This document shows positions 35,893 through 45,303 of a stretch of DNA of 64,000 nucleotides, piece after piece; position 1 is the first letter of the stretch; each line of letters starts with the position of its first letter. Below the pieces are notes generated by a model that was given only the letters and a program-made list of their open reading frames with translations, searched no databases and was not told where the DNA came from. A program made the position numbers and the translations under genes. This DNA comes from Paraburkholderia sp. Tr-20389 (GTDB lineage: Bacteria > Pseudomonadota > Gammaproteobacteria > Burkholderiales > Burkholderiaceae). The stretch is taken from NCBI RefSeq assembly GCF_017104565.1, contig NZ_JAAGPD010000048.1, positions 19,957 to 83,956 on the forward strand, given 5' to 3'.

Positions 35893-38268
35893 TCAGACCG
35901 ATTCGTTGCTCGTGCTGGTGCTCGCGGCGTCGCCGATGCTGACGGTGTCGCCGCGGTGCGTGAGATGCGCGCCGTGCGTGCCGCACACGCCAAAGCGTTC
36001 GAGCAGCGCCGGAATACCCTCGGCGGGCACGGGCCGCGAAAACAGGAAACCTTGCGCCTCGATATGGCCGAGTGCGGCGAGCCACGCGATCTGTTCTTCC
36101 GTCTCCGTGCCTTCGACCACGACCGTCAGTCCCAGCGAGCGCGCGAGATTGACGATGGCCGTGACCATCACGCAGACGCTGCGGTCGCCGGGAATGGCCT
36201 GCACGAACGAGCGGTCGACCTTCAGTGTATCGACCGAGAAGCGGTTCAGATACGACAGCGACGAATAGCCGGTGCCGAAGTCGTCGAGCGCGATACGCAC
36301 GCCGAGCCGCTTCAGCGCGAAGATTTTTTCGGAGACGAGATCGGGATACTCCATCATCGCCGTCTCGGTGATTTCGAGTTCGAGGCGGCGCGCGGAGATG
36401 CCCGTTTCCTCGATCGCGTGCGAGATCGTTTCGTACAGGTCGCCGCGCCAGAACTGTACCGCCGAAATATTCACGGCGAGTGACAGCGTGTCGTAACCCT
36501 GTTGCTGCCACTGCGCGAGCTGCCGGCACGCGGTGCGGATCACGAAATCGCCGATGGGCACGATCAGGCCCGTCGATTCCGCCACAGGGATGAACTCGTT
36601 CGCGGGAATCAGGCCGTGCTGCGGATGATTCCAGCGCACGAGCGCCTCGAAGCCGGTGATGCAGCGGCGCGCGAGGTCGATCTTCGGCTGATAGGCGAGG
36701 AAGAGCTGCTGGTCGGCGAGTGCGACGCGCAACTGCTGCTCCCACTTCATCAGATGGTCCGCGCGATGCGACAGATGCGGCGAATAGAACTGGTAGCAGT
36801 TCTTGCCCGCGTCCTTGGCGCTGTACATCGCGAGGTCGGCTTTTTTCAGCAGGTCGATTTCGTTTTCGTTGGCAACCGAGTAGAGCGCGATACCGATGCT
36901 CGCATGCAGTACGAACGAACTGCCGCGCACTTCGAACGGCTTCGCGAATACGTCGATGAGCGCTTCCGCGAGCGTCACCGCGCGCTTCTCGACATCGTCG
37001 CCCTTGATCACGACGACGAACTCGTCGCCGCCGATGCGCGACAGCGCGCCCGCGTCGGCGACGGCATCGGCGAGACGCGCGGCCGTCATTTGCAGCACGA
37101 TGTCGCCGGCGTTGTGGCCGAGCGTGTCGTTGACCGTCTTGAAGTTGTCGAGGTCGATGAAGAGGATCGCGAGACGGCCGACGTTCACGGGTTGTGCCAC
37201 CTCGTGACGCAGACTCTGCAGCGTCGAGTAACGGTTGCGCAGCCCCGTGAGCAGATCGAATTCGACGAGATGCGTCATCTCGCGTTCGCGTCCGAGCAGC
37301 TTGCCGATCAGTCCCGTGGCGACGGCGAAGAAGCCGAGCATCGCAAGCGAGATGAAGCTCGCCATCAACAGATAGACGTTGCGCGTATGGTTGTAGTCCG
37401 CGAATTCTTCGGCCTGCGACAGACCCACGAGCACGCCGAGCGGATAGCCGTCGATATGCCGGTACGACACAATGCGCGTCACGTTGTCGATCGAATCGAC
37501 ATAGGTGCCCGACACGTGCTCCGAAGTGGGATAGACACCCGTCGCCGTGAATACGCCTTGCGCGTGTTCGGAGTTGCCCGTGCGGCGCGCGAGCACGGCG
37601 CCGCTGTCCGAGATCACGGCGATCACGCCGTCGCGGCCGATGGCTGCGTTGTTGTAGAAGTCGCTGGTGAAGTAGCTCGGGTCTTCGGACACCACCACGA
37701 CGCCCGCGAACGAACCGTCCGGATGATTCAGGCGGCGCGTCATCTGCAAGGTCCAGTGGCCGGACACACGGCCGAGCACGGGCTTGCTGATGAACAGCTG
37801 GTCGTCGTTCTCGTGCTCGTGCACCTTGAAGTGTTCGCGATCGGACAGGTCGATCGGCTTCGGATTCGCTTCCGCCGTATTCGCGATCAGCTTGCCATGC
37901 TCGTCGATCAGCGACACCTGCACGAGCGTCTCGCTTTGCACGACGCCTTTTTCGACTGTGCTGGCGAGATCGAAATGACCCGGCGTTTTCTCGAATTCGT
38001 ATTTGACGAAGCGCGTGATCTGATCGACCTGGTGAATCGCCTTCACCGTGTGCTGTTCGAGTGCCGCCGACAGAATGGCGGCCGAGGCCATCGCCTCGCG
38101 GTACGTCGTGTCCCTCTCAACCGACAGCCGCGCGAAGATCACCGTCCAAAGCAGCACGAGCACCAGCACGCCGAGCGCGGGGATCGCGAGCAGCGCGCGT
38201 CGGCGGGTTCCCGCCGGATCGAGGCGGTGCCTGACGTCGCGCGCGGAAGAGAGGCGGAACTGATTCAT
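35893..38268 (-). CDS. Membrane GGDEF-EAL cyclic di-GMP protein with Cache sensor
   Basis: A 791-residue protein. Helix at about 25-46, a periplasmic double-Cache-like region (about 47-300, with SDSGAVLARR and RIVSYRHIDGYPLGVLVGL), helix at about 303-327, then a GGDEF domain with intact IGGDEFVVVI and an EAL domain with GFEALVRWNHPQHG, the metal-site E(I)TETAMM and DDFGTGYSSLSYL. Both halves keep catalytic motifs, so it could make and degrade cyclic di-GMP; the ligand probably sets the balance. No RxxD is seen before GGDEF, so product inhibition is not evident. Single gene. Confidence 0.92.
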   Translation of the reverse strand: MNQFRLSSARDVRHRLDPAGTRRRALLAIPALGVLVLVLLWTVIFARLSVERDTTYREAMASAAILSAALEQHTVKAIHQVDQITRFVKYEFEKTPGHFDLASTVEKGVVQSETLVQVSLIDEHGKLIANTAEANPKPIDLSDREHFKVHEHENDDQLFISKPVLGRVSGHWTLQMTRRLNHPDGSFAGVVVVSEDPSYFTSDFYNNAAIGRDGVIAVISDSGAVLARRTGNSEHAQGVFTATGVYPTSEHVSGTYVDSIDNVTRIVSYRHIDGYPLGVLVGLSQAEEFADYNHTRNVYLLMASFISLAMLGFFAVATGLIGKLLGREREMTHLVEFDLLTGLRNRYSTLQSLRHEVAQPVNVGRLAILFIDLDNFKTVNDTLGHNAGDIVLQMTAARLADAVADAGALSRIGGDEFVVVIKGDDVEKRAVTLAEALIDVFAKPFEVRGSSFVLHASIGIALYSVANENEIDLLKKADLAMYSAKDAGKNCYQFYSPHLSHRADHLMKWEQQLRVALADQQLFLAYQPKIDLARRCITGFEALVRWNHPQHGLIPANEFIPVAESTGLIVPIGDFVIRTACRQLAQWQQQGYDTLSLAVNISAVQFWRGDLYETISHAIEETGISARRLELEITETAMMEYPDLVSEKIFALKRLGVRIALDDFGTGYSSLSYLNRFSVDTLKVDRSFVQAIPGDRSVCVMVTAIVNLARSLGLTVVVEGTETEEQIAWLAALGHIEAQGFLFSRPVPAEGIPALLERFGVCGTHGAHLTHRGDTVSIGDAASTSTSNESV

Positions 38269-38808
38269 CGGCTGGACCGTGACCCTGTGCCTTGCGGCTA
38301 TGCTTGTGTGGCGGTGTGAGCGTTTCTGTTGACTGCGCGAATGTTAAAGCAACCGGCTGTTTCGACGAATTGATACGCCGCAACTGCCGGGTGAAAGCAG
38401 GGGCGTGGTGGCGTGCCAGACCACCCGTTGGTCATCGGTAACGTTTTGATATTACTGAATGGGCATTAATTAAGGAAGGGCTCGCGCATCGGGTATACGC
38501 TCGCCCGCGCGGGCATGCGGCCGATGCCGGGACGCACGCCTCACGCTGTCCGGACAGGCGCGCCAGCCGTGCGTTTGAAGGAAGTCGTCGAAAACCGTCG
38601 GCACGCGGCGTCGCGGGAATGGAAGTTCGACAGCCATCATGTCAACGAGGCCATTCATGCCGTCTGCATGGATGGCCTCGTATGCATTGGGTTGCGAGAC
38701 GGCTTGCGAGATTCTATGTGTGCGCATCGGATGGATTTTTAGAACATCCAGGTGACGCGCACATGTCAATCCCGTCTCACGACATTCATGGCAATGACGC
38801 TCGCCGGT
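38269..38808. other. Intergenic region with a long hairpin
   Basis: About 540 bases without a supported gene. It contains a 14-bp stem (38647-38660 with 38666-38679, one T-G pair, loop CGTCT) without a following T-run. A segment near 38430-38475 is AT-rich. No RNA family was recognised. Confidence 0.45.
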
Positions 38809-39699
38809 TCAGGGCAGACGGAACGTCCCGTCGACGATCGTCACCGATGCGCCGCCGATCCACGTCTTGCCCACCGTGTCGTCGTAACGCACGTAGACGT
38901 CGCCCGCGCGGCCGAGCGCCGTGCCCTGGCGTACCGTGTATTGCATGCCGGGGCGCGCATTCTGCGTGGTCAGCAGCCCGGCGAGCGCGGCATTCGCGCT
39001 GCCCGTCACAGGGTCTTCCCCTACGCCGAGGCCGCCGCCCAGCATCAGGCAGCGCAACTCGTAGTTCGCGGGTCCGTTCGCTTCGTGCGGACCATACGCC
39101 GCGAGACCGCGTGCACCCACCGTCTGCGCGACGCGCGCCAGCGCCGTCGCATCGGGATCGAGCGCGAGGCATGCCGCTGCGGAATTCATACGGACCACGA
39201 GCCATTGCGGACCATTGTCGACGCCGCATGGCCGGGCCGTGTAATCGATTGCATCGCTACGCAGTGCTTCTGCGAGCGCGGCGTATTCGCTGTCGGCAAG
39301 CGGCGTGACACGTGCAGGCGGCGCGGCGAACGACCATACGCCGTCGCGGCCGTCTTCCTGCGTCAATTCGATCAGGCCCACCGCGCATTGCTGCACGAGG
39401 CGGCCGGGCTGCTTCGGCTGATTGCCTGCTTCGCGCCACGCGTGCGCGGTCCCAAGCGTCGGATGGCCGGCGAAGGGCAGCTCGCCGTGTGTCGTGAAGA
39501 TGCGTATGCGGTAATCGGCCGACGGGTCGGTCGGCTTTAACAGGAACGTCGTCTCCGACAGATTCGTCCAGTGCGCGATGGCCTGCATCTTTTCGGTATC
39601 GAGTCCGTCCGCGTCGAAGATTACCGCGAGCGGATTGCCTTTGAACGGCACCGACGTGAACACGTCGACCTGTTTGAAGCGAACGGTTTTCTGTTGCAT
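38809..39699 (-). CDS. PhzF family isomerase
   Basis: A 296-residue protein of the PhzF/diaminopimelate-epimerase-like fold. The N-terminal start FKQVDVFTSVPFKGNPLAVI, catalytic Glu49 in NLSETTFLL, the block FTTHGELPFAGHPTLGTAHA and the C-terminal GVGEDPVTGSANAALAGLL are all present. PhzF makes a phenazine precursor, but most homologues outside phz clusters have unknown substrates, and no phz genes are here. Start at 39699 (MQQKTVRF) because the fold begins there. A terminator at 39763-39804 separates it from the upstream ridA-like gene. Confidence 0.9.
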   Translation of the reverse strand: MQQKTVRFKQVDVFTSVPFKGNPLAVIFDADGLDTEKMQAIAHWTNLSETTFLLKPTDPSADYRIRIFTTHGELPFAGHPTLGTAHAWREAGNQPKQPGRLVQQCAVGLIELTQEDGRDGVWSFAAPPARVTPLADSEYAALAEALRSDAIDYTARPCGVDNGPQWLVVRMNSAAACLALDPDATALARVAQTVGARGLAAYGPHEANGPANYELRCLMLGGGLGVGEDPVTGSANAALAGLLTTQNARPGMQYTVRQGTALGRAGDVYVRYDDTVGKTWIGGASVTIVDGTFRLP

Positions 39700-39762
39700 C
39701 GTCTCGTTCCTGTTCGATGGCTGAGCTTGCGTTGGCGCGCCGCATGAAACGCACGCCCATGA

Positions 39763-39804
39763 AAAACGCCGCCGATGACGCTTTCGCATCATCGACGGCG
39801 TTCC
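39763..39804 (-). terminator. Terminator after the RidA-family gene
   Basis: AACGCCG-C-CGATGA paired with TCATCG-A-CGGCGTT (one mismatch). On the minus strand it is followed by TTTTTC. It closes the operon that starts at 43327. Confidence 0.75.
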
Positions 39805-39868
39805 GGCGTCGGTCTTCGCGCTCGACGAAAGTGTTCGCGACGAACACTTACACGCCGATCGCTGACGC

Positions 39869-40339
39869 TTATTGAACTTCGGCGATCAGTTCGATCTCGA
39901 CGCATGCGCCGAGCGGAATCTGCGCGACGCCGAATGCCGAGCGTGCGTGCTTGCCGCGCTCGCCGAACACGTCGGCGATCAGTTCCGATGCGCCGTTCGT
40001 CACGATGTGCTGCTCGGTGAAATCGAGCGTCGAGTTCACGAGGCTCATCAGCTTGACGACTCGCGTCACGCGGTTCAGGTCGCCGACATGCGCGTGAAGG
40101 GTGGCGAGCAGATCGATCGCGATCGAGCGTGCGGCCGCCTTGCCTTCTTCCGTGCTCAGGTTGTCGCCGAGCTTGCCTGCCCACACCTTGCCGTCCTTCT
40201 TCGCGATGTGGCCGGACAGGTAGACCGTGTTGCCGCTTTGCGCGCTCATCACATAAGCGGCAGCGGGCGCGCCTGCGACGGGCAGTTCGATGCCCAGTTC
40301 CTTCAGCCTGTCATATACATTGACATTGGTTGCAGCCAT
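39869..40339 (-). CDS. RidA/YjgF family protein
   Basis: A 156-residue trimeric-type RidA-superfamily protein; canonical RidA hydrolyses reactive enamine/imine intermediates from PLP enzymes. Features: TVYLSGHIAKKDGKVWAGKLGDNLS, TRVVKLMSLVNSTLDFTEQ and the C-terminal GKHARSAFGVAQIPLGACVEIELIAEV, where the Arg stands near the catalytic position. It is about 25 residues longer than canonical RidA, as in the YjgF_endoribonc-like group. It follows an aminotransferase gene by 111 bases, which fits detoxification of its products. Confidence 0.9.
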   Translation of the reverse strand: MAATNVNVYDRLKELGIELPVAGAPAAAYVMSAQSGNTVYLSGHIAKKDGKVWAGKLGDNLSTEEGKAAARSIAIDLLATLHAHVGDLNRVTRVVKLMSLVNSTLDFTEQHIVTNGASELIADVFGERGKHARSAFGVAQIPLGACVEIELIAEVQ

Positions 40340-40450
40340 GACGTGTCCTCGTCGATGAATGGAAAGAGTCGTTCAGCGTGCGCGCGGCCAAACGGATGCC
40401 GGCGGCGCGCACGATGTCAGCGATGCGTGTTGCGCATCCTACGGCATGTC

Positions 40451-41647
40451 TCAAACACGCGCGCGGATGAGTTCCGCGAGGCGCGCGACGCCTTCGTCGA
40501 TCTTCGCGGGCGGCACGGTCACGAACGACAGGCGCAGCGTATTGTGCTGCGCTTCGTTCGCGAAGAACGGACCGCCCGGCACGAACGCCACATTTTGCGC
40601 GACGGCTTCTTCGAGCAGCTTCATCGAATCGATGTGCTTGGGCAGCGACACCCAGATGAACATGCCGCCTTCGGGACGATTCCACGTGACGCCTTCGGGC
40701 ATGTAGCGTTCGAGCGAGCCGAGCATCGCTTCGCACTGGTCGCGATAGAGCGCGCGAATCTTCGGCACGTGCGTATCGAGGAAGCCGTCCTTCACGACTT
40801 CGTGCACGATGCGCTGCGTGAAGCTCGGCGTGTGCAGGTCGGTTGCCTGCTTTGCCTGCACGAGCTTGAAGTGCAGTTCTTCGGGCGCAATGATGTAGCC
40901 GATGCGCAGGCCCGGCGCGAGCACCTTCGAGAACGAGCCGAGATGCACGATCTGATCGGGCGCCATGGAAAGCATGGTCGGCAGCGGCTCGCCCTTGTAG
41001 TCGAGCGCGCCGTACGGATCGTCTTCGATCACGGGGAAGGGCGCCGACTTCGCGAATTCGGCGAGCGCGCGGCGGCGCTCGACGGGCAGGCGGCGTCCCG
41101 TCGGATTCTGGAAGTTCGGCTGCGCGTACAGGAGGCGCGCGCCCTTCGTCAGTTCGGGCGTGAGGCCTTCGGGGATCAGGCCGCTATCGTCGGTGGGCAC
41201 CTGCACATAGTGCGGCTCGTACATCGAGAACGATTGCAGCGCGCCGAGATACGTCGGCGTTTCGACCAGCACGGGGCTTTCCGGGCAGATCAGCACCTTG
41301 CCGAGCAGATCGAGCGCCTGCTGCGAGCCCGTGGTGATCAGCACCTGCGAAGGACGGATCTGCGCGCCGTTCACCGAATAGCGCTGCGCCACCCATTCGC
41401 GCAGCGGCAGATAGCCTTCCGTCGCGCTGTACTGGAGCGCGGCGGCGGGCGAATCGCGCAGGATGCGGTCGCTGGCGGCGCGCATTTCCTCGGCCGGGAA
41501 GGTGGCCGGCGACGGCAGACCGCCCGCGAACGAAATGACCTCGGGCCGCTCGGTGACCTTCAGGATTTCGCGGATCGCCGAGCTGGTCAGCTTGCGAGCG
41601 CGTTCGGACAATTGCCAGGTCGGGGCATTGAGGTCGCTTTGATTCAT
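40451..41647 (-). CDS. PLP-dependent aminotransferase, class I/II
   Basis: A 398-residue fold-type I aminotransferase related to the 2-aminoadipate/aromatic (LysN/ARO8) group. Motifs: ISFAGGLPSPATFP near the N terminus, YSATEGYLPLREW, ITTGSQQALDLLGKVL, YAQPNFQNPTGRRLP, EDDPYGAL, and the PLP lysine in HLGSFSKVLAPGLRIGY. It would move an amino group between an amino acid and a 2-oxo acid; the substrate is unknown. It lies between the EamA exporter and the RidA gene, probably in one operon. Confidence 0.92.
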   Translation of the reverse strand: MNQSDLNAPTWQLSERARKLTSSAIREILKVTERPEVISFAGGLPSPATFPAEEMRAASDRILRDSPAAALQYSATEGYLPLREWVAQRYSVNGAQIRPSQVLITTGSQQALDLLGKVLICPESPVLVETPTYLGALQSFSMYEPHYVQVPTDDSGLIPEGLTPELTKGARLLYAQPNFQNPTGRRLPVERRRALAEFAKSAPFPVIEDDPYGALDYKGEPLPTMLSMAPDQIVHLGSFSKVLAPGLRIGYIIAPEELHFKLVQAKQATDLHTPSFTQRIVHEVVKDGFLDTHVPKIRALYRDQCEAMLGSLERYMPEGVTWNRPEGGMFIWVSLPKHIDSMKLLEEAVAQNVAFVPGGPFFANEAQHNTLRLSFVTVPPAKIDEGVARLAELIRARV

Positions 41648-41711
41648 GGTCTCCTCGTCGGTGTAGCAGGAACAGGTGGTCGGTCAAAAGAGAGATTATC
41701 GCGCGAACTGG

Positions 41712-42617
41712 TCAGGCGGCGCGAACCGGCCGTACGGCCGTATGCACGGTGGCCTTGCGGCCCAGCATCACGGTGGCGATCACGGCGGCCGCGAAAATCC
41801 ACGTGATGGGCGTGACGTTCTCGCCGAAGAAGAGCGCGGAGAACGCCATCGTGAAGAAAATCTGCAGCAGTTGCACCTGGCCGACGCGCGCGGTGCCGCC
41901 CATCGCGAGGCCCGCGTACCACGCGAAAAAGCCGATGAACTGCGAGAACAGCGTGACGTAGCCGAACGCGAGCCACGTTTTCAGCGCGACGGGGCCGGGA
42001 TGCGCGACGTGCTGCTCCCAGCCGAGCCAGGCGACGGGCACGAGCAGGAACGGCGCCGACACGACGAGCGCCCAGCAGATCACCTGCCAGCCGCCGATCT
42101 GCCGCGCGAGCCGCGCGCCTTCCGCGTAGCCGAGCGCGCCGATGCCGACGGCGATGAGCATCAGCAGGTCGCCTGCCTGGAACGCGCCGCCGCCCGCCTG
42201 CAGCGCGAACGCGACGACGATCGCGCTGCCCGCGACGGCGCTCGCCCAGAACGCCTTCGACGGCCGTTCGTGCGACAGCCACGCGGCATAGATGGCGACG
42301 CACAGCGGCTGCAAGCCGTTGACGACGGCACCGTGCGACGCGGGTACGGTCTTCATCGCCCACGCGGAAAACACCGGAAACGCGATGATCACGCCCAGCG
42401 ACACGACGGCGAGGCTCTTGATCTGCGGCCATGTGGGCAGTTTTTCGCGGCGCACGGCGAGCAATATGGCCGCGGGAACGGAAGCGGCGAGCGCGCGGCC
42501 CAGGCCGTTCAGCAGTGGGCTGAATTCGGCGACGACGATGCGGGTCATCGGCAGAGTCAGACTGAAGATCATCACGCCGATCAGTCCGAGCAGCATGCCT
42601 TGGGTTTCGCGCTTCAT
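41712..42617 (-). CDS. EamA/DMT family transporter
   Basis: A 301-residue inner-membrane protein of ten helices with two EamA repeats, for example FSLTLPMTRIVVAEFSPLLNGLGRAL and FSQFIGFFAWYAGLAMGGTARVGQVQLLQIFFT. Relatives export amino acids or metabolites. The start is the ATG at 42617 (MKRETQGMLLG); upstream in the same frame is shadow sequence of other genes. It starts 29 bases after the VOC gene and precedes the aminotransferase, consistent with export of an amino-acid-like compound handled by these enzymes. Confidence 0.9.
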   Translation of the reverse strand: MKRETQGMLLGLIGVMIFSLTLPMTRIVVAEFSPLLNGLGRALAASVPAAILLAVRREKLPTWPQIKSLAVVSLGVIIAFPVFSAWAMKTVPASHGAVVNGLQPLCVAIYAAWLSHERPSKAFWASAVAGSAIVVAFALQAGGGAFQAGDLLMLIAVGIGALGYAEGARLARQIGGWQVICWALVVSAPFLLVPVAWLGWEQHVAHPGPVALKTWLAFGYVTLFSQFIGFFAWYAGLAMGGTARVGQVQLLQIFFTMAFSALFFGENVTPITWIFAAAVIATVMLGRKATVHTAVRPVRAA

Positions 42618-42646
42618 TGCTTCTGGTTCTCCATGTAGTGCTTGAT

Positions 42647-43327
42647 TTACCTGAGCGTACGCAGCCCGCCCGGGGTTTCGATGTCGGCGGCGAGGGCAGG
42701 CGCGCCGTCCGTGCTTTCCAGCGCGATCAGCGGTGCTGCGCCGAGCCATTGCAACTGCTGCACGACGATGTCCGCCTGCGGATGCCAGCCCTTCAACGCT
42801 TTCAGCGCGAGGCCGGTTTCCGGCAGAACATCGGACGGATGGCGCGGCGTGTCCCACTGGATCAGCGACGGCACCACGCCGCCGCCCGCGTCCTGCCACG
42901 CCGGGAACGCGCCGTCGTCGGCGACCGTCAGGCTCCACGTGAAATCGCCGCGCGTCATCGGCACGACGGTCGAAATGCGCGCGGGATACTGCTGTTGCCA
43001 CAGCGCCAGATTCTTCGGCCGTTCCACGCGTGCGACCCAATGCGACAGATACGGCCCGCTTTCCAGGCGGGCGTGCGTCGCGGGATCGTCGAGCGCGAAG
43101 AGTCGCGCACGGGCGTTCGCGGGCTCGTCGGCGCCGGGATCGATCGCAATCACTTCCAGATACGCGCCGCCCCACAGGTTCAGCAGCCGGTTGTGCGTGC
43201 GCATCGACGGATGCGCGCCGCCGCCCGAAGGCGCGACGCCGAGCGTGTCGGCGACGTATTGCGTGCCCTCGTCGAGGGTGCGTGCGGAAACAACGAGGTG
43301 ATCGAGTCGAAGCGTGTGTGCTGTCAT
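42647..43327 (-). CDS. VOC / glyoxalase-like (Glyoxalase_3 type) protein
   Basis: A 226-residue protein of the vicinal-oxygen-chelate fold. The N-terminal module begins TLRLDHLVVSARTLDEGTQYVADTLGV with the metal-type His, followed by HPSMRTHNRLLNLWGGAYLEVIAIDPGA with the usual Glu. The C-terminal part (HPSDVLPETGLALKALKGWHPQADIV) is the second module. Reaction unknown. It is the first gene of the minus-strand operon facing the MocR regulator, with repeated operator-like sequences between. Confidence 0.85.
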   Translation of the reverse strand: MTAHTLRLDHLVVSARTLDEGTQYVADTLGVAPSGGGAHPSMRTHNRLLNLWGGAYLEVIAIDPGADEPANARARLFALDDPATHARLESGPYLSHWVARVERPKNLALWQQQYPARISTVVPMTRGDFTWSLTVADDGAFPAWQDAGGGVVPSLIQWDTPRHPSDVLPETGLALKALKGWHPQADIVVQQLQWLGAAPLIALESTDGAPALAADIETPGGLRTLR

Positions 43328-43545
43328 GTCTGCAAGAGGACGGTCGTTCTGCTGGAGGACGCGGCGGCGGGCAACGATCGGTTGCGCACCGGGCGGCCTG
43401 GGTCAATCCGTAAGAATAACCGTTCGGCTTGCGGCCCGGCCATGCGCAGTGCGGCATAGCCGGTGTCAGCGGGGTTTGCGCCGCGATCGGATGGCGCGGG
43501 CAAGCAGGTCGTCGATACGTGGGAAATGCGGAATCTGGAATCAAA

Positions 43546-43602
43546 TGTACCGACAGTGACCGGCACAGTAACGGTACAATCGCTGCGATACTGTTCGGTA
43601 CA
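43546..43602. promoter_or_regulatory. MocR-type operator cluster
   Basis: TGTACCG (43546-43552) faces CGGTACA (43572-43578), and a second direct CGGTACA follows at 43596-43602, 24 bases on. One inverted plus two direct half-sites is the arrangement reported for MocR regulators. The site sits in the divergent promoter between the VOC operon and the mocR gene, about 108-164 bases before the latter. Confidence 0.6.
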
Positions 43603-43709
43603 GTTGTCCTGTCGTCTGATGGACTTCTGTCCGGGTCTCGGGTACAGCCGGTCGTCCCGCTGTGCGCCCAACCCGACGTTGCCCTTGCAGCACACCGCTG
43701 GAGTCCGCC

Positions 43710-45179
43710 ATGTCCGTCCCGCTCGACCTGATTCCCGCCCCACACGATGCCTCGGCGCTCACGCTCGTCGATCAGCTCGTGCAGTGGGCGCGCCGCCGCA
43801 TCGAGGAGCGCGTGTTCCGTCCCGGCATGCGCATGCCGTCGATCCGCAAGCTCGCGCTCGACAAGGGCGTGTCGCGCTTCACGGTCGTCGAGGCGTACGA
43901 GCGGCTCGTGGCACAGGGCTATCTGGATTCGCGGCGCGGCTCGGGTTTTTACGTGCGCGAGCGGCTGGCGGGCGGTCCGCTGCCCATCGAGCGCCGCCTG
44001 TCGGCCCATGAGGCGGCCGAAACCGCGCCCGCGCCCAGCACGATCGACGTCGTCTGGCTGCTGCGCAACATGCTGCACACGTCGACGCGGCCCGAACGCG
44101 GGCCCGGGCTCGGCTATCTGCCGTCGCGCTGGCTCGACGGCGAACTGATCACGGGCGCGCTGCGCACGCTCGGCCGGCAAAGCGGCGCGCAGATGCTCGG
44201 CTTCGGCACGCCACAAGGCTTTCTGCCGCTGCGCCAGCAATTGCAGACGCGGCTCGAGGAACTGGAGATCGGCGCGTCGCCGGAACAGATCGTGCTCGTA
44301 TCGGGCATTACGCAGGCCATCGACCTGATCGCGCGCCTTTACGTGCAGCCGGGCGATGCGGTGATCGTCGGCGATCCGGCGTGGTTCCAGATGTTCGGCC
44401 GCTTCGCGTCGCAAGGCGCGCGGCTCGTCGGCATGCCGTACACGCCCGACGGCCCCGATCTCGACGTGCTGGAAACGCTCGTGCAGACGTGGCGGCCGAA
44501 AATGCTCGTGATCAATTCCGTGCTGCAGAACCCGACGGGCACGTCGCTGACGGCGGCGCAGGCGTTCCGCATCCTGCGGCTCGCGGAGGAATACGACTTC
44601 ATCGTCGTCGAAGACGATATCTACGGCGACCTGTGCCCGCCGGGCTTTCCCGCCACACGCCTCGCGAGCCTCGATCAGCTCAAGCGCGTGATCTATCTGG
44701 GCAGCTTCTCGAAGACGCTCGCAGCGAACCTGCGGGTCGGCTTCATCGCATCGTCGCCGGACGTGGCGAAGGCCGTCACGGACCAGAAAATGCTGGTCGG
44801 CATGACCACTCCGGAACTGAACGAGCGCGTGCTCTACAAGATCCTGACGGAAGGGCACTACCGGCGGCACGTCGAACGGCTGCGCGCGCGGCTCGACACG
44901 GTGCGCGACAAATCCGTGCGGATGCTCGAAAAAACGGGTCTGCGGATGTTCCAGACGCCCGCGGCGGGCATGTTCGTGTGGGCGGACACGGGTGTCGATG
45001 CCGATGCGCTGGCGGCGGCCGGCCACGAGGAAGGGTTTTTGCTGACACCGGGAAGCCTGTTCTCGCCGCAGCAGTCGCCCACCACGTGGATGCGCTTCAA
45101 TGTCGCGAATTGCGGCGATCCGGCGCTGCCGGCGTTTCTGTGCCGCTATCTGGACGGTGTCGCGCGGCGGGCTTCATAA
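43710..45179 (+). CDS. MocR-type transcriptional regulator (GntR HTH plus aminotransferase domain)
   Basis: A 489-residue regulator. Residues about 15-85 are a GntR winged helix (RRIEERVFRPGMRMPSIRKLALDKGVSRFTVVEAYERLVAQGYLDSRRGSGFYV). Residues about 120-485 are a fold-type I aminotransferase domain with NPTGTSLT, EDDIYGDL and the PLP lysine in YLGSFSKTLAANLRVGF. Such proteins sense PLP or amino-compound adducts and usually control the adjacent divergent operon. Start at 43710 behind TGGAG. Target and ligand are unknown; the EamA, aminotransferase and RidA genes are the likely regulon. Confidence 0.92.
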   Translation: MSVPLDLIPAPHDASALTLVDQLVQWARRRIEERVFRPGMRMPSIRKLALDKGVSRFTVVEAYERLVAQGYLDSRRGSGFYVRERLAGGPLPIERRLSAHEAAETAPAPSTIDVVWLLRNMLHTSTRPERGPGLGYLPSRWLDGELITGALRTLGRQSGAQMLGFGTPQGFLPLRQQLQTRLEELEIGASPEQIVLVSGITQAIDLIARLYVQPGDAVIVGDPAWFQMFGRFASQGARLVGMPYTPDGPDLDVLETLVQTWRPKMLVINSVLQNPTGTSLTAAQAFRILRLAEEYDFIVVEDDIYGDLCPPGFPATRLASLDQLKRVIYLGSFSKTLAANLRVGFIASSPDVAKAVTDQKMLVGMTTPELNERVLYKILTEGHYRRHVERLRARLDTVRDKSVRMLEKTGLRMFQTPAAGMFVWADTGVDADALAAAGHEEGFLLTPGSLFSPQQSPTTWMRFNVANCGDPALPAFLCRYLDGVARRAS

Positions 45180-45303
45180 ACCTCTTGAATCCGTGGCGCG
45201 CGCCCCCATTTAACAGCGCAACGTCTGTAACGCGCGCCGTCTACACAGACCGGTTTGGCTTCGAATCCCCGAATCAACCTGCAATAGAAGAGGAACACTG
45301 ACC

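Noticed and set aside
38809-39699. Phenazine biosynthesis locus
   Set aside because: Only a PhzF-family gene is present; no other phz genes.
41712-45026. A single 1104-codon minus-strand frame
   Set aside because: Only the last 301 codons (from 42617) are a real EamA transporter. The rest is antisense to mocR and out of frame with the VOC gene.
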